DNA of 64,000 nt from Solwaraspora sp. WMMD791. GTDB taxonomy: Bacteria; Actinomycetota; Actinomycetes; Mycobacteriales; Micromonosporaceae. Positions 8,371 to 18,122 of this stretch are shown one piece after another; within the stretch, counting starts at the first letter, position 1; each line of letters begins with the position of its first letter. Where the stretch lies: the NCBI RefSeq assembly GCF_029581195.1, contig NZ_CP120737.1:6797001-6861000 (forward strand), in the 5' to 3' direction. A program made the translations under genes and the position numbers. Below the pieces are notes generated by a model. That model worked only from the letters and a program-made list of their open reading frames with translations, ran no database searches and was not told the origin of the DNA.

Positions 8371-8601
8371 TCAGTTGGCCATCAGATCGGCGCCACGCCA
8401 GGTGAACTCGGGGTCGGCCTTGAACTGCACCGCGATCTTGACGAGATCGTCGGCGTACTTGTTCGCGTGGTGTCCGCAGAACACCAGCTCACTGCCGCCC
8501 GCCAGGGTCACCCGTAGTTTGCCGGCCGCGTTGCACCGGTCGCACCGTTCATCGGCGCCTAGGGCATCCACCGTCTCCGGAGGCGTGAGAGTCGGGGTCA
8601 T
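8371..8601 (-). CDS. Small zinc-ribbon protein, DUF7455-like
   Basis: 76 residues. The start is fixed by GAGGAGGAAGG five bases before the ATG at 8601. After an acidic N-terminal stretch it has ERCDRCNAAGKLRV and ELVFCGHHANKYADDL, that is CxxC and CxHH, a compact treble-clef-like zinc site. Proteins of this form sit next to the principal sigma factor gene in many actinobacteria; I recall the label DUF7455. No function is established to my knowledge. The gene is monocistronic between its own terminator and sigA. Confidence 0.75.
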   Translation of the reverse strand: MTPTLTPPETVDALGADERCDRCNAAGKLRVTLAGGSELVFCGHHANKYADDLVKIAVQFKADPEFTWRGADLMAN

Positions 8602-8843
8602 CGCCTTCCTCCTCTGGTCGTCACCGATGAACACACTCTTCGGTCTGTCACCCATCGTCCAACACCGGCGGGGGTCCCCGCCTTCCCGATGTGCCCCCGG
8701 GGGACCGGGCTCACACCTGGTAGGCACAGTGTGCCGTGCACCAAGGGTGCCACGTCAACGATCACCGCCGGGTAACGCCCTGATGACCTGCGCTTGATAG
8801 ACGCCAAGTGACGAAGGTTACACATTCGGTGGAGTGTCCGGGG

Positions 8844-10547
<1,704 letters not shown>

Positions 10548-10685
10548 GAATGACCTTCCGGAGCGATGAACGAGCACGGCCGGACCGGCCACCGCAGCGC
10601 GGAGCGACGTGCCGGTTGTGATTGTGTGACCCCCGCGACGGCGCACCGGCCGGGCCGGTGAACCGTGGCACGAGGGCAGGCGTGA

Positions 10686-10691
10686 ATTGTA
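10686..10691 (-). promoter_or_regulatory. Putative -10 element for sigA
   Basis: TACAAT on the minus strand, close to the consensus TATAAT, about 140 nt before the sigA GTG. The -35 position has only a weak GGGATG-like hexamer at 17 bp. It is the best promoter match in the 339-bp sigA-suhB intergenic region, which otherwise holds the suhB promoter and no gene. Confidence 0.45.
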
Positions 10692-10770
10692 ACGCCGTTT
10701 GTGGGGATCATCCCGCCACGCGCGAGCCAGCCGCCGGTCGGGGGCCACCGACATGGGACGAACGTGGACT

Positions 10771-10800
10771 TTGACAGGATGTTACCCCTGCCGTACGGGT
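10771..10800 (+). promoter_or_regulatory. Putative promoter of the inositol monophosphatase gene
   Basis: TTGACA at 10771-10776 is a perfect -35 hexamer; 17 bp on is TACGGG(T) at 10794-10800. Transcription would start near 10807, giving a leader of about 80 nt before the ATG at 10887. Confidence 0.55.
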
Positions 10801-10886
10801 CATTGTCGCTGACCGCCCGGGTGATGTGCGGGTTCGGGAAGGGACGCCTGTGCCACCGGGACGGACACCTGCAACGAGGGGGGACC

Positions 10887-11702
10887 ATGGCGGAACCGAC
10901 ACCGGACCCGCAGGATCTGCTGAAGATCGCCGTCGAGGTCGCGCGGCACGCCGCGCGGACCGCCCGCGAGATGCGCCGCGAGGGCGTCTCCGGGTTGGCG
11001 ACCAAGAGCACCGCGACGGACGTGGTCACCGCGGCCGACCGCGCCGTCGAGCGGCAGGTCGGGGCGGCGTTGCGCGAGCTGCGGCCCGCCGACGCGGTGC
11101 TGGGCGAGGAGTACGGCGACGCCGCGCTGGCCGGCCCGGCCCGGGTGCGCTGGATCCTCGACCCGATCGACGGCACCGTGAACTACCTGTACGGCCTGCC
11201 GAACTACGCGGTCTCGCTCGCCGCCGAGGTGGACGGGCAGGTCGTCGCCGGGGTGGTGCACAACGCCGCCACCGGGGCGGAGTGGACCGCGACGATCGGC
11301 GGCGGGGCCTACCGCGAGGGCCAGCGGCTGTCCGGCTCCGGGCGGACCGAGCTGTCCCAGGCGTTGGTGGCCACCGGCTTCGGCTACGACGCCGCCCGTC
11401 GGGTGCACCAGGCCCGGGTGCTGGTCGGTCTGCTGGCCGAGGTACGCGACATCCGTCGGTTCGGGGCGGCGGCGCTGGACCTGTGTCTGGCGGCGGAGGG
11501 CGGAGTCGACGCCTACTACGAAAAGGGTCTCAACATCTGGGACCACGCGGCCGGTGGGTTGATCGCGGCGGAGGCCGGCCTCACGGTGGGCGGGTTGGCC
11601 GGGGCGTCAGCCGGCCCACAGATGCTGGTGGCCGCGCCGCCGGCGCTGTTTCCCGCGCTGACCGAGCACCTGGTCCGGCTCGACGCCGCCGGCGGGCCGT
11701 GA
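10887..11702 (+). CDS. suhB: Inositol monophosphatase family protein
   Basis: 271 residues from the ATG at 10887, which follows GAGGGGGGA. The Mg2+-dependent phosphatase motifs are present: ATDVVTAADRAVE, LGEEYG (metal-binding Glu), WILDPIDGTVNYLYGLPNYAVSLA around residue 90 (the DPIDGT motif), and NIWDHAAGGLIAAEAGL near 220. It hydrolyses inositol 1-phosphate or related sugar phosphates. In actinobacteria this feeds phosphatidylinositol, mycothiol and lipoglycan synthesis. SuhB (Rv2701c) occupies the corresponding position in M. tuberculosis, so I use that symbol; a fructose-bisphosphatase or histidinol-phosphatase role cannot be excluded. Confidence 0.88.
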   Translation: MAEPTPDPQDLLKIAVEVARHAARTAREMRREGVSGLATKSTATDVVTAADRAVERQVGAALRELRPADAVLGEEYGDAALAGPARVRWILDPIDGTVNYLYGLPNYAVSLAAEVDGQVVAGVVHNAATGAEWTATIGGGAYREGQRLSGSGRTELSQALVATGFGYDAARRVHQARVLVGLLAEVRDIRRFGAAALDLCLAAEGGVDAYYEKGLNIWDHAAGGLIAAEAGLTVGGLAGASAGPQMLVAAPPALFPALTEHLVRLDAAGGP

Positions 11703-11730
11703 CCGGCCGGTGCGGTCCGTACGACCGGAC

Positions 11731-11757
11731 GCCGGGTCCGGTCCGTACGGACCCGGC
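11731..11757. terminator. Hairpin between convergent suhB and cei-like genes
   Basis: A perfect 10-bp stem, GCCGGGTCCG at 11731-11740 with CGGACCCGGC at 11748-11757, and a 7-nt loop. It lies 29 nt after the suhB stop. No T-tract follows; it could act in both directions. It contains the first of three copies of CCGGGTCCGGTCC (11732, 11757, 11776), so the hairpin sits inside a small repeat cluster. Confidence 0.55.
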
Positions 11758-11802
11758 CGGGTCCGGTCCATACGGCCGGGTCCGGTCCGGCGGCGCTGCC
11801 GG

Positions 11803-12333
11803 CTACTGTGGCGCGGCGCAGGTCTCCGGCGGCAGGACCGGTTTGCCGAGGGCGGCCAGGGACTGGTTGACCTCGGTGGTGGTGGCCAACTGACGGAACC
11901 CGTTGCCGATCACCACGTCGACGATGTCGTCCTCCCGCGCCGGGTCGTACTCGGTCGTCGCCTGGTCGAGGAAGTAGGCCCGCATCAGGTGTGCCGAGCC
12001 GACCGCCTTGGGGCCGTAGCGCAGCACGGCCACGCCGTCGATGCGCCGACCCTCCGGGTCGTTGGCCGCCTCCTCGATCTGGAAGTTTCGGTTGCCCAGG
12101 TCGTCAGCGACGTTCGTGGCCAGTCCGCTGGTGTCGGTGGCGTTGAAGACGTTGAGCCGGACCTCCTTCGCCTCGCGCAGCGTGACGTCGGCGACCGCCC
12201 AACCCGCCGGGCAGGACGCCGCGGCGGTGTCGCCGCTCTGGCTGTCGCGGACCATCGCGACGACGACGAAGATCAGGGCGAGGACGACCAGGACGCCGAC
12301 GACGACCAGCGCTCGCACGCGCGCAAAGCTCAT
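11803..12333 (-). CDS. LytR_C-domain membrane protein, Cei-like
   Basis: 176 residues from the ATG at 12333, which has AGGGGG upstream. A single membrane anchor (ALVVVGVLVVLALIFVVVAM, about residues 8-27) is followed by an extracellular domain. Its segment VRLNVFNATDTSGLATNVADDLGNR and the later GVAVLRYGP match the LytR_C (CpsA-associated) domain. Two Cys, near residue 38 and at the very end (TCAAPQ), may form a disulfide. Position and architecture correspond to M. tuberculosis Cei (Rv2700), a cell-envelope integrity protein; equivalence is inferred from synteny. Confidence 0.75.
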   Translation of the reverse strand: MSFARVRALVVVGVLVVLALIFVVVAMVRDSQSGDTAAASCPAGWAVADVTLREAKEVRLNVFNATDTSGLATNVADDLGNRNFQIEEAANDPEGRRIDGVAVLRYGPKAVGSAHLMRAYFLDQATTEYDPAREDDIVDVVIGNGFRQLATTTEVNQSLAALGKPVLPPETCAAPQ

Positions 12334-12748
12334 GAGATGGCCCCCTGCAGGTGTGACGGTGCCGGAGTCGGCGCGCCGCACCGGTGACAACCGAGTATGC
12401 CGCCGAGGTTAGCGGTTGTCCGTCCGGCGCGGGAAACAGCGCCGCCCTCCGGCGTGCCGACGATGATCGGTGGCCAGGTACCCCTATCTTCGTGTCGCCT
12501 GAGTCACATTGGGAACAAGTTCCGGCGTCTGGGCGTACATCAATCCCACAAGGGCGGTATACATGCGTCGGCCAGAGGGGGGTAAGGTACCGCGCTCGCG
12601 GGGGGAGTTTCCTGCGGAAACCGCAAACCGGCACAAACCGGCACGAACGCTGGTCTGCGGTCCCAACGAGGGGACCCGCAAGGGAACCGAATTACCGTCG
12701 TCCGGCGTTATCACCGGAAGCGACTGAACGATACGGGAGAGTGAACCG
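12334..12748. other. 415-bp gene-free region upstream of the DUF4193 gene, with palindromes and direct repeats
   Basis: No coding region is supported here. It holds a 12-bp palindrome GGAAC-AA-GTTCC (12512-12523), a TATACA that could be a -10 (12558-12563) without a good -35, a 15-bp palindrome GTTTCC-TGC-GGAAAC (12607-12621), two perfect 10-bp direct repeats CAAACCGGCA (12624-12643), and an imperfect hairpin TGCGGTCCC/GGGACCCGCA (12656-12680). The stretch is less GC-rich than its surroundings. It looks like a long regulated leader or promoter region serving the divergent cei-like and DUF4193 genes. Confidence 0.6.
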
Positions 12749-13045
12749 ATGGCCACCGACTACGACGCTCCGCGTCGAGACGAGGTCGACCTCGGCGAGG
12801 ACAGCCTGGAGGAGCTCAAGGCACGGCGCGTCGACTCACAGTCGGGCGCCGTCGACGTGGACGAGGCCGAGGTGGCCGAGAGCTTCGAGCTGCCCGGAGC
12901 CGACCTGGCGGACGAGGAACTGACGGTGAAGGTGCTGCCGATGCAGTCGGACGAGTTCCGCTGCGCGCGCTGCTTCCTGGTCCATCACCGCAGCCAACTC
13001 GCCGTCGAGCGCAACAACGAGCTGATCTGTCGCGAGTGCGCCTGA
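12749..13045 (+). CDS. DUF4193 family zinc-ribbon protein
   Basis: 98 residues; ATG at 12749 with GGGAGAG upstream. The N-terminal two thirds is acidic. The C-terminus, DEFRCARCFLVHHRSQLAV and LICRECA, carries two CxxC pairs that form a zinc ribbon. This is the actinobacterial DUF4193 family (Rv2699c in the corresponding M. tuberculosis position). The family is conserved and, as I recall, strongly expressed, but its function is unknown; a role as a transcription- or ribosome-associated factor is a guess from the zinc ribbon. Confidence 0.85.
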   Translation: MATDYDAPRRDEVDLGEDSLEELKARRVDSQSGAVDVDEAEVAESFELPGADLADEELTVKVLPMQSDEFRCARCFLVHHRSQLAVERNNELICRECA

Positions 13046-13139
13046 CGGCGTACCGGGGGAGCAGGAGGCGTGCGGCGACCTTGGAGACGAGGTCGCCGCA
13101 GTCACCATTGGTGCCGGTCGACCCGCCGTGGAGGCACAC

Positions 13140-14048
13140 ATGACCGAACCCGACGACGCGACCCGCCCGGACGGGCCGGAACCGGTCCGCCCGGACGGAT
13201 CGGTTCCGACCAGACCCGACGGGTCGGAGCCGGCCCGGTCCGACGAGTCGGCGGCACCGTCGGGCGACCTCGCCCGGCTGCCCGGCACCGACCGCTTCGC
13301 CGCGACCGTCGCCGAGCTCACCGGCGACGGTGTCGACCCCGGTCGGCGCCGTCACCTGCTGCGACGCCTCGTGGGGCAACTGCGGCGGCGGGGTGTGACC
13401 GAGTTGTTCCGGCCCTCGGCGGCGATGCGCTGGTTGGTCGCCGCGGTCGCCGACGTCGCGCCGTACATCCCGATCCGCGACCGGGACACACTGCGCGCCC
13501 ACCACCCCGGCCTGGACGACGAGGAGCTGGCCGAGCGGCTGATCCGCAACGCCAGCCGGGTCAGCGCCGGCATCGGCGCCGCCGGTGGCGGCATCTCCGC
13601 GATCCAGTGGGCCGCCACGCCGACGTTGCTGTCCGCCCCGGTGCTGCTGGCGGCCGAGACCGTCGCGGTCGTGGCAGTCGAGCTGAAACTGGTCGGGGAG
13701 CTGCACCAGGTGTACGGCGTACCGGTGCCCGGCAGCGGCACGGAACGGGCGATCAACATGATCCACTCGTGGGCGAACCAGCGGGGGGTCAACCCGGTGG
13801 TCCCGGGAGTCGGCGTCGGTGCGGTCCTCGGCACCGCCGCCCGTCGGGAACTCGGTGAACTGCTGCTGCGCCGGTTCGGCCGCAACCTGACCACCCTCGG
13901 GCCGTTCCTCACCGGCGCGGCGGTCGCCAGCTACCTGAACCGGCGGGCGACCCGTGCACTCGCCGATCGGGTCCGGGCGGACCTGCGAACCCAGCGGCGG
14001 GCGCTCGGCCTGATGCATCCGCCGCCGCCGCCGGCGATCGGCCCCTGA
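13140..14048 (+). CDS. Uncharacterised protein with hydrophobic core, weakly EcsC-like
   Basis: 302 residues from the ATG at 13140 (GGAGG six bases upstream; an in-frame GTG at 13128 is less likely). The first ~45 residues are a disordered Pro/Asp/Arg stretch with repeated RPDGS. The middle, GIGAAGGGISAIQWAATPTLLSAP and VLLAAETVAVVAVELKLVGELH, forms one or two hydrophobic helices, followed by a basic C-terminal half with FLTGAAVASYLNRRATRALADRV. The hydrophobic block recalls EcsC-family proteins, but I cannot confirm this. It is probably membrane-associated. It meets the convergent DUF3093 gene with no spacer. Confidence 0.6.
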   Translation: MTEPDDATRPDGPEPVRPDGSVPTRPDGSEPARSDESAAPSGDLARLPGTDRFAATVAELTGDGVDPGRRRHLLRRLVGQLRRRGVTELFRPSAAMRWLVAAVADVAPYIPIRDRDTLRAHHPGLDDEELAERLIRNASRVSAGIGAAGGGISAIQWAATPTLLSAPVLLAAETVAVVAVELKLVGELHQVYGVPVPGSGTERAINMIHSWANQRGVNPVVPGVGVGAVLGTAARRELGELLLRRFGRNLTTLGPFLTGAAVASYLNRRATRALADRVRADLRTQRRALGLMHPPPPPAIGP

Positions 14049-14588
14049 TCAGCCGGTCGGGCCCACGGCGTCCGCCGCGGTGGCGGACGTACCGGGTGCC
14101 CGGTCGCGTGCGGCCAGGATCTCGGCCGCCAGCCGGACCGGCTCCCGGCTGCTCACCACCCAATACGGCGTGGGATCGGCCGGGTCGTCGAGGACGATCT
14201 GCACCGCGCCGGAGACCCAGGGGCGTTGGATCACGAACGCCAGCGGGTCGGCACCCACCCCGAGCAGTTCCCGGCGGCCGTCGGCGTCCAACGCGACGAC
14301 GTCGGCGACGTGGCGCAGCGGCAGCCGGGCGTCGTCGACCTGGAACTCCTCCGTCGTGACCCGGACCGGGATCCGGCCGAGCCACCACAGTCCGACGGCG
14401 GTGGCCGGCAACAGCACACTGAACGGCAGCCAGGCACGGACCCCGGAGGTACCCATCCACACCTCGGCGGCGAGGAGGGCGGCCAGGCCGAGGGCGCAGG
14501 CCCAGAGCCACCACGGCAGCCGCAGCCGCTCCCGGTAGGACGCCACGGCCCGGTACGGTGTGTCGCGGTCAGCGGAAACGGCAGCCAC
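14049..14588 (-). CDS. DUF3093 family membrane protein
   Basis: 179 residues. Two hydrophobic segments in [19 protein letters not shown] and [18 protein letters not shown] (about residues 26-70) are followed by a cytoplasmic beta-rich PH-like domain with [16 protein letters not shown] and [17 protein letters not shown]. This is the pattern of DUF3093 (Rv2698 in the syntenic M. tuberculosis position). The function is unknown. The GTG at 14588 is preceded by TAGTCT with an 8-nt gap and lacks an SD site, so the mRNA is probably leaderless. It is divergent from dut. Confidence 0.8.
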   Translation of the reverse strand: MAAVSADRDTPYRAVASYRERLRLPWWLWACALGLAALLAAEVWMGTSGVRAWLPFSVLLPATAVGLWWLGRIPVRVTTEEFQVDDARLPLRHVADVVALDADGRRELLGVGADPLAFVIQRPWVSGAVQIVLDDPADPTPYWVVSSREPVRLAAEILAARDRAPGTSATAADAVGPTG

Positions 14589-14712
14589 GCCGTCCGAGAC
14601 TACGCCGTCGCCGGGACCGACCGCCGGCCGACCGGCGGCGAGCCGACCGCGGGCGCCCCCGGCTCACGGGGGCGACGACGGCGCGACGAGGTGCGACGAG
14701 CAAGGAGGAGTC

Positions 14713-15198
14713 ATGTCCGAGCTGGTGCCGGTGCCGGTGCGGCGGCTCGATCCGGGACTGCCGCTGCCGCGGTACGCCCATCCCGGTGACGCCGGTGCGG
14801 ACCTGTTCGCGGCCGAGGACGTGGAGCTGGCGCCGGGGGCCCGGACACTGGTGCGCACCGGGGTGGCGGTGGCCCTACCGAGTGGGTACGTCGGTCTGGT
14901 GCACCCCCGGTCGGGGCTCGCCGCGCGGTTGGGTGTCACCGTGCTCAACGCCCCGGGTACGGTCGACGCCGGTTACCGTGGCGAGATCCTGGTGAACCTG
15001 ATCAACCACGATCCGACGCGATCCGCCACGATCTCGCGTGGTGACCGGATCGCGCAACTTGTGATACAACGCGTGGAAACTGCAGATTTCCGGGCTGTCG
15101 ACGAGCTGCCCGACTCCGCGCGTGGCGCGGCCGGGCACGGATCGACCGGTGGTCACGCCGGACTCTCCGCACCGGCCGCCGACGTCCCGATCGGCTAG
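14713..15198 (+). CDS. dut: Deoxyuridine 5'-triphosphate nucleotidohydrolase
   Basis: 161 residues; start fixed by AAGGAGGAG before the ATG at 14713. All five trimeric dUTPase motifs are visible: DAGADLFA (1), HPRSGLAAR (2), [11 protein letters not shown] (3, catalytic Asp and Tyr), [10 protein letters not shown] (4) and the glycine-rich [11 protein letters not shown] (5). Motif 5 usually reads RGxxGFGSTG; here His replaces the Phe that stacks on uracil, as in some actinobacterial enzymes. It hydrolyses dUTP to dUMP and PPi, keeping uracil out of DNA and supplying thymidylate synthesis. Confidence 0.95.
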   Translation: MSELVPVPVRRLDPGLPLPRYAHPGDAGADLFAAEDVELAPGARTLVRTGVAVALPSGYVGLVHPRSGLAARLGVTVLNAPGTVDAGYRGEILVNLINHDPTRSATISRGDRIAQLVIQRVETADFRAVDELPDSARGAAGHGSTGGHAGLSAPAADVPIG

Positions 15199-15309
15199 CA
15201 CCCCCGGGACGGACCCCGACCGTCGCGGCGGTCCGTCGACAGCCCATACTCCGCTGTACGCGGCCCGTCACGGCCGGGACAGCGACTCGCACAACGGAGG
15301 GTTGGCATC

Positions 15310-15996
15310 GTGGTCTTCTCCCGCGGCCGTGGGCGCGGCCGGCACGCCAAGGACGAGCAGGCGCAGCACGACACGATCGAGGCGCAGCCGTCGTCCGGGC
15401 CGGCGATCGGGCCGTACGACGTCTCCGAGGCGCCGACCGGGGTCCGTCGGCTGGACCTGGGCAGCCTGCAGATCCCCGCGATCGAGGGCGTCGAGGTGCG
15501 GGTGCAGGCCAATCCCGACGGGGTGATCCAACAGGTGGTGCTCGCGAACCGGGGCAGCGCCCTGCAGTTGGGGGTCTTCGCCGCACCCCGCAGCGAGGGC
15601 ATCTGGGACGAGGTACGTGCCGAGATCGCCGAGTCGCTGCGCCGCGACGGTGCCACCGTGCAGGAGACGACCGGCGACTACGGTCCCGAGCTCGTCGCCC
15701 GGGTGCGCACCCCGGAGGGCCACACCCACCTACGGTTCGTCGGGGTCGACGGACCGCGTTGGATGGTGCGGGGCCTCTACCAGGGGGCGGCGGCGGATCC
15801 GGCCGCCGCCGGGCCGCTCGCCGAGGCGCTCCGGGGCCTGGTGGTCGACCGTGGCCAGGAAGCGAAACCGGTACGGGAACCGCTGCCGCTGCGGCTGCCC
15901 CGGGAGATCGCCGACCAGGCCGGCCAGGCGCCGGCCGCCCAGGCCTCGGCATCTGCGGCACCGGCTGTCCGGTTGCCTGGCTCTCCGACGCCGTAG
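15310..15996 (+). CDS. DUF3710 family protein
   Basis: 228 residues from a GTG at 15310 with GGAGGG upstream. A basic N-terminus (FSRGRGRGRHAKDEQ) precedes the conserved body: GPYDVSEAPTGVRRLDLGSLQIPA, QQVVLANRGSALQLGVFAAP and GPRWMVRGLYQGAAA, characteristic of DUF3710. The last ~50 residues are Ala/Pro-rich. It is conserved next to dut in actinobacteria (Rv2696c) and heads a run with the OB-fold and DUF3159 genes. No function is known. It is probably cytoplasmic. Confidence 0.85.
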   Translation: MVFSRGRGRGRHAKDEQAQHDTIEAQPSSGPAIGPYDVSEAPTGVRRLDLGSLQIPAIEGVEVRVQANPDGVIQQVVLANRGSALQLGVFAAPRSEGIWDEVRAEIAESLRRDGATVQETTGDYGPELVARVRTPEGHTHLRFVGVDGPRWMVRGLYQGAAADPAAAGPLAEALRGLVVDRGQEAKPVREPLPLRLPREIADQAGQAPAAQASASAAPAVRLPGSPTP

Positions 15997-16147
15997 CGTC
16001 GGCGGTCGCCCCGACGCCGCAAAGGTCGGCGTCGCCCCCGTCGACGGGGGCGGCCAGCGGGGCGGAGCACGGCGTACCCTGGACGGGTTGGACGCGACGG
16101 GGTGCGGCCGCGGCGGCACCGGCGACGGCAGGAGGGGGCGCACGGCC

Positions 16148-16528
16148 ATGGCGATCGACGAGCGCCGTCCATCGTTGCGTCGGTTCCTGCGTCGGCTGGC
16201 CGCCACCGAGGACGAGTTGGACGCCGAGCAGCTGCAGCGCTCCAGCGCCGAGTGCGGTTCGGTGCCCGCTGGGCAGTGTCACCGTGGCGAGCTGGTCTCG
16301 GTGTCCGGTCGGCTGCGTACCGTCGTCTACTGTCCGCGGACGAACCTGCCGACCCTGGAGGCCGACCTCTACGACGGCAGCGACGTCGTCACGCTGGTCT
16401 GGCTGGGGCGGCGGCGGATCGCCGGCATCGAGCCCGGACGCCAGCTCACCGCCCGTGGCCGGGTCGCGGTACGCGACGACCGCAAGGTGATCTACAACCC
16501 GCACTACGACCTGGAATCCCCCAGGTGA
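16148..16528 (+). CDS. OB-fold nucleic-acid-binding domain protein
   Basis: 126 residues from the ATG at 16148; the frame is open far upstream, but only this start has GGAGGGG behind it and matches homologues. After a short helical region (LRRFLRRLAATEDELDAEQL) comes an OB-fold: RGELVSVSGRLRTVVYCP, LEADLYDGSDVVTLVWLGRR, LTARGRVAVRDDRKVIYNPHY. It is the Rv2694c-type protein found between DUF3710 and DUF3159 in actinobacteria. It probably binds single-stranded nucleic acid; direct evidence is lacking. Confidence 0.82.
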   Translation: MAIDERRPSLRRFLRRLAATEDELDAEQLQRSSAECGSVPAGQCHRGELVSVSGRLRTVVYCPRTNLPTLEADLYDGSDVVTLVWLGRRRIAGIEPGRQLTARGRVAVRDDRKVIYNPHYDLESPR

Positions 16529-16595
16529 GCCGGCCGGCGACCGTCGGCCCGGTCGACGCCGCAGGACGGTCGGCGAGGACAGGAGACGGTGGGCG

Positions 16596-17342
16596 ATGAC
16601 GTTCGGGCAGCAGGGTGCCGGTCCGGCGGCGCGGCGCGACGACGTACCGCGGACCGACCGGCCCACGGCGGCGTCGGCGCCGGCGGCGACCGACCCCGAC
16701 GAGGCCGACGAACGGCTGCCGAGCATCACCGAGCAGATGGCCGAGCAGCTGGGCGGCTGGCGTGGCCTCGTCGAGTCCAGCGTGCCGATCGCCGTCTTCG
16801 TGATCTGCAACGTGATCTGGGACCTGTCGGTCGCCCTGATCGCGGCGGTCGGCGTCGCGGTCGGCATCGCCGTGGTCCGGCTGGCGCAGCGGCGCCCCAT
16901 CCGGCATGCGGTCAACGGGCTGTTCGGCATCGGCATCGGCGCGCTGCTGGCCTGGCGCACCGGCGAGGAACGTGACTTCTACCTGCCGGGCATCCTGTAC
17001 GGCATCGGCTACGGCCTGGCCCTGCTCGGCTCGGTGGTGATCCGCCAACCGTTGGTCGGCTGGATCTGGTCGGTGCTGGCCGCCGGCGGCCGCTCCGAAT
17101 GGCGTACCGACCCGGTGTTGATCCGCACCTTCAACCGGCTCACCGTGCTCTGGGGCGTGGTCTGGCTGCTCAAGGTCGGGATCCAGGCCGGCTTCTACGT
17201 CGCGTCGATGGAGACCGCCCTGGGAGTGTCCCGGCTGCTGCTGGGTTATCCGCCGTACGCGGTGCTGCTGGCGATCACCATCTGGGTGGTCCGGCGGGTG
17301 AACCGGCAACGTCAGACCGCCGAGCCGCTGCCGGCGACCTGA
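16596..17342 (+). CDS. DUF3159 family membrane protein
   Basis: 248 residues. After a ~45-residue disordered N-terminus and ITEQMAEQLGGWRGLVESSVPIA comes a polytopic membrane domain with about six helices: FVICNVIWDLSVALIAAVGVAVG, GLFGIGIGALLAW, LYGIGYGLALLGSVVI, LTVLWGVVWLLKVGIQ and YAVLLAITIWVV. This fits DUF3159 (Rv2693c position). A role as an intracellular-septation-A-like or transport protein has been suggested by fold only. It starts 67 nt after the OB-fold gene and belongs to the same transcription unit. Confidence 0.82.
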   Translation: MTFGQQGAGPAARRDDVPRTDRPTAASAPAATDPDEADERLPSITEQMAEQLGGWRGLVESSVPIAVFVICNVIWDLSVALIAAVGVAVGIAVVRLAQRRPIRHAVNGLFGIGIGALLAWRTGEERDFYLPGILYGIGYGLALLGSVVIRQPLVGWIWSVLAAGGRSEWRTDPVLIRTFNRLTVLWGVVWLLKVGIQAGFYVASMETALGVSRLLLGYPPYAVLLAITIWVVRRVNRQRQTAEPLPAT

Positions 17343-17400
17343 CCGTCCCGGCCACAGCCGCCCGCCGGACACTCCGACGGCTCGACCCGGCCGGGTCACG

Positions 17401-17449
17401 GCGGCTACTCGCCCCGGCGGGGTCAGGGCGGCTACTCGCCCCGGCGGGT
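17401..17449. repeat. 27-bp tandem duplication covering the ceoC stop codon
   Basis: GCGGCTACTCGCCCCGGCGG occurs at 17401 and again at 17428, a period of 27 bp with about 21 identical bases. The second copy contains the end of ceoC (codons for RRGE and the TAG stop at 17434-17432). The first copy is therefore a relic of the gene end beyond the present stop. Confidence 0.8.
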
Positions 17450-18121
17450 CCGTTCCACGCTGTCGGCGCCGAGGACCACTGCCCGTACGTCGTCCTCCAC
17501 GTCGGCGGTGCAGACGAAGACCAGCTCGTCACCGGGCTCCAGCGGGTCGTCCGGGCCGGGTGTCAGGACCCGCTTGCCCCGGACGATCGCGACCAGCGCG
17601 CAGTCCCGTGGCAGCGGCACCGTGTGCACCGCGTGCCCGACGTGCGGGGCGTCGGCCGGCAGGGTGATCTCCACCAGGTTCGCCTCACCCTGACGGAAGG
17701 TCATCAGCCGGACCAGGTCGCCGACGGTCACCGCCTCCTCGACCAGCGCCGCCATCACCCGTGGCTTGCTGACCGCGACGTCGACCCCCCACTGCTCGGT
17801 GAACAGCCACTCGTTCTCGGCCCGGTTCACCCGCGCCACCACCCGGGGCACGCTGAACTCGGTCTTGGCCAGCAACGACACCACCAGGTTGACCTTGTCG
17901 TCGCCGGTGGCGGCGACGACGACGTCGTAGGCGGCCAGTTCGGCGTCCTCCAGGCTGGCCACCTCGCAGGCGTCGGCGAGGACCCACTCGGCGTCCGGCA
18001 CCCGTTCGCGGCGGACCATCGCCGGGTTGCGCTCGAAGAGGGTCACCTGGTGTCCGTTGTCGATCAGTTCCTGGGCGATGGATCGGCCGACGTTGCCGGC
18101 CCCGGCGATGGCGACCCGCAT
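17432..18121 (-). CDS. ceoC: TrkA-family potassium uptake regulator, second copy
   Basis: 229 residues: an N-terminal RCK/TrkA-N Rossmann domain (MRVAIAGAGNVGRSIAQEL, with GxGxxG and the acidic FERN that selects NAD(H)), VVVAATGDDKVNLV, and a C-terminal TrkA-C domain (ANLVEITLPADAP, EPGDELVFVC). These cytoplasmic subunits gate K+ channels or transporters by binding NAD(H). It starts one base after the stop of the other TrkA gene, the ceoB-ceoC pair of M. tuberculosis (Rv2691-Rv2692). No TrkH/TrkG membrane partner is in the window; the APC permease diverging from the pair may be their partner. Confidence 0.88.
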   Translation of the reverse strand: MRVAIAGAGNVGRSIAQELIDNGHQVTLFERNPAMVRRERVPDAEWVLADACEVASLEDAELAAYDVVVAATGDDKVNLVVSLLAKTEFSVPRVVARVNRAENEWLFTEQWGVDVAVSKPRVMAALVEEAVTVGDLVRLMTFRQGEANLVEITLPADAPHVGHAVHTVPLPRDCALVAIVRGKRVLTPGPDDPLEPGDELVFVCTADVEDDVRAVVLGADSVERTRRGE

Positions 18122-18122
18122 G

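Noticed and set aside
15002-16960. 652-codon minus-strand frame opposite dut, DUF3710 and the OB-fold gene
   Set aside because: It crosses three well-supported genes and has no coherent domain.
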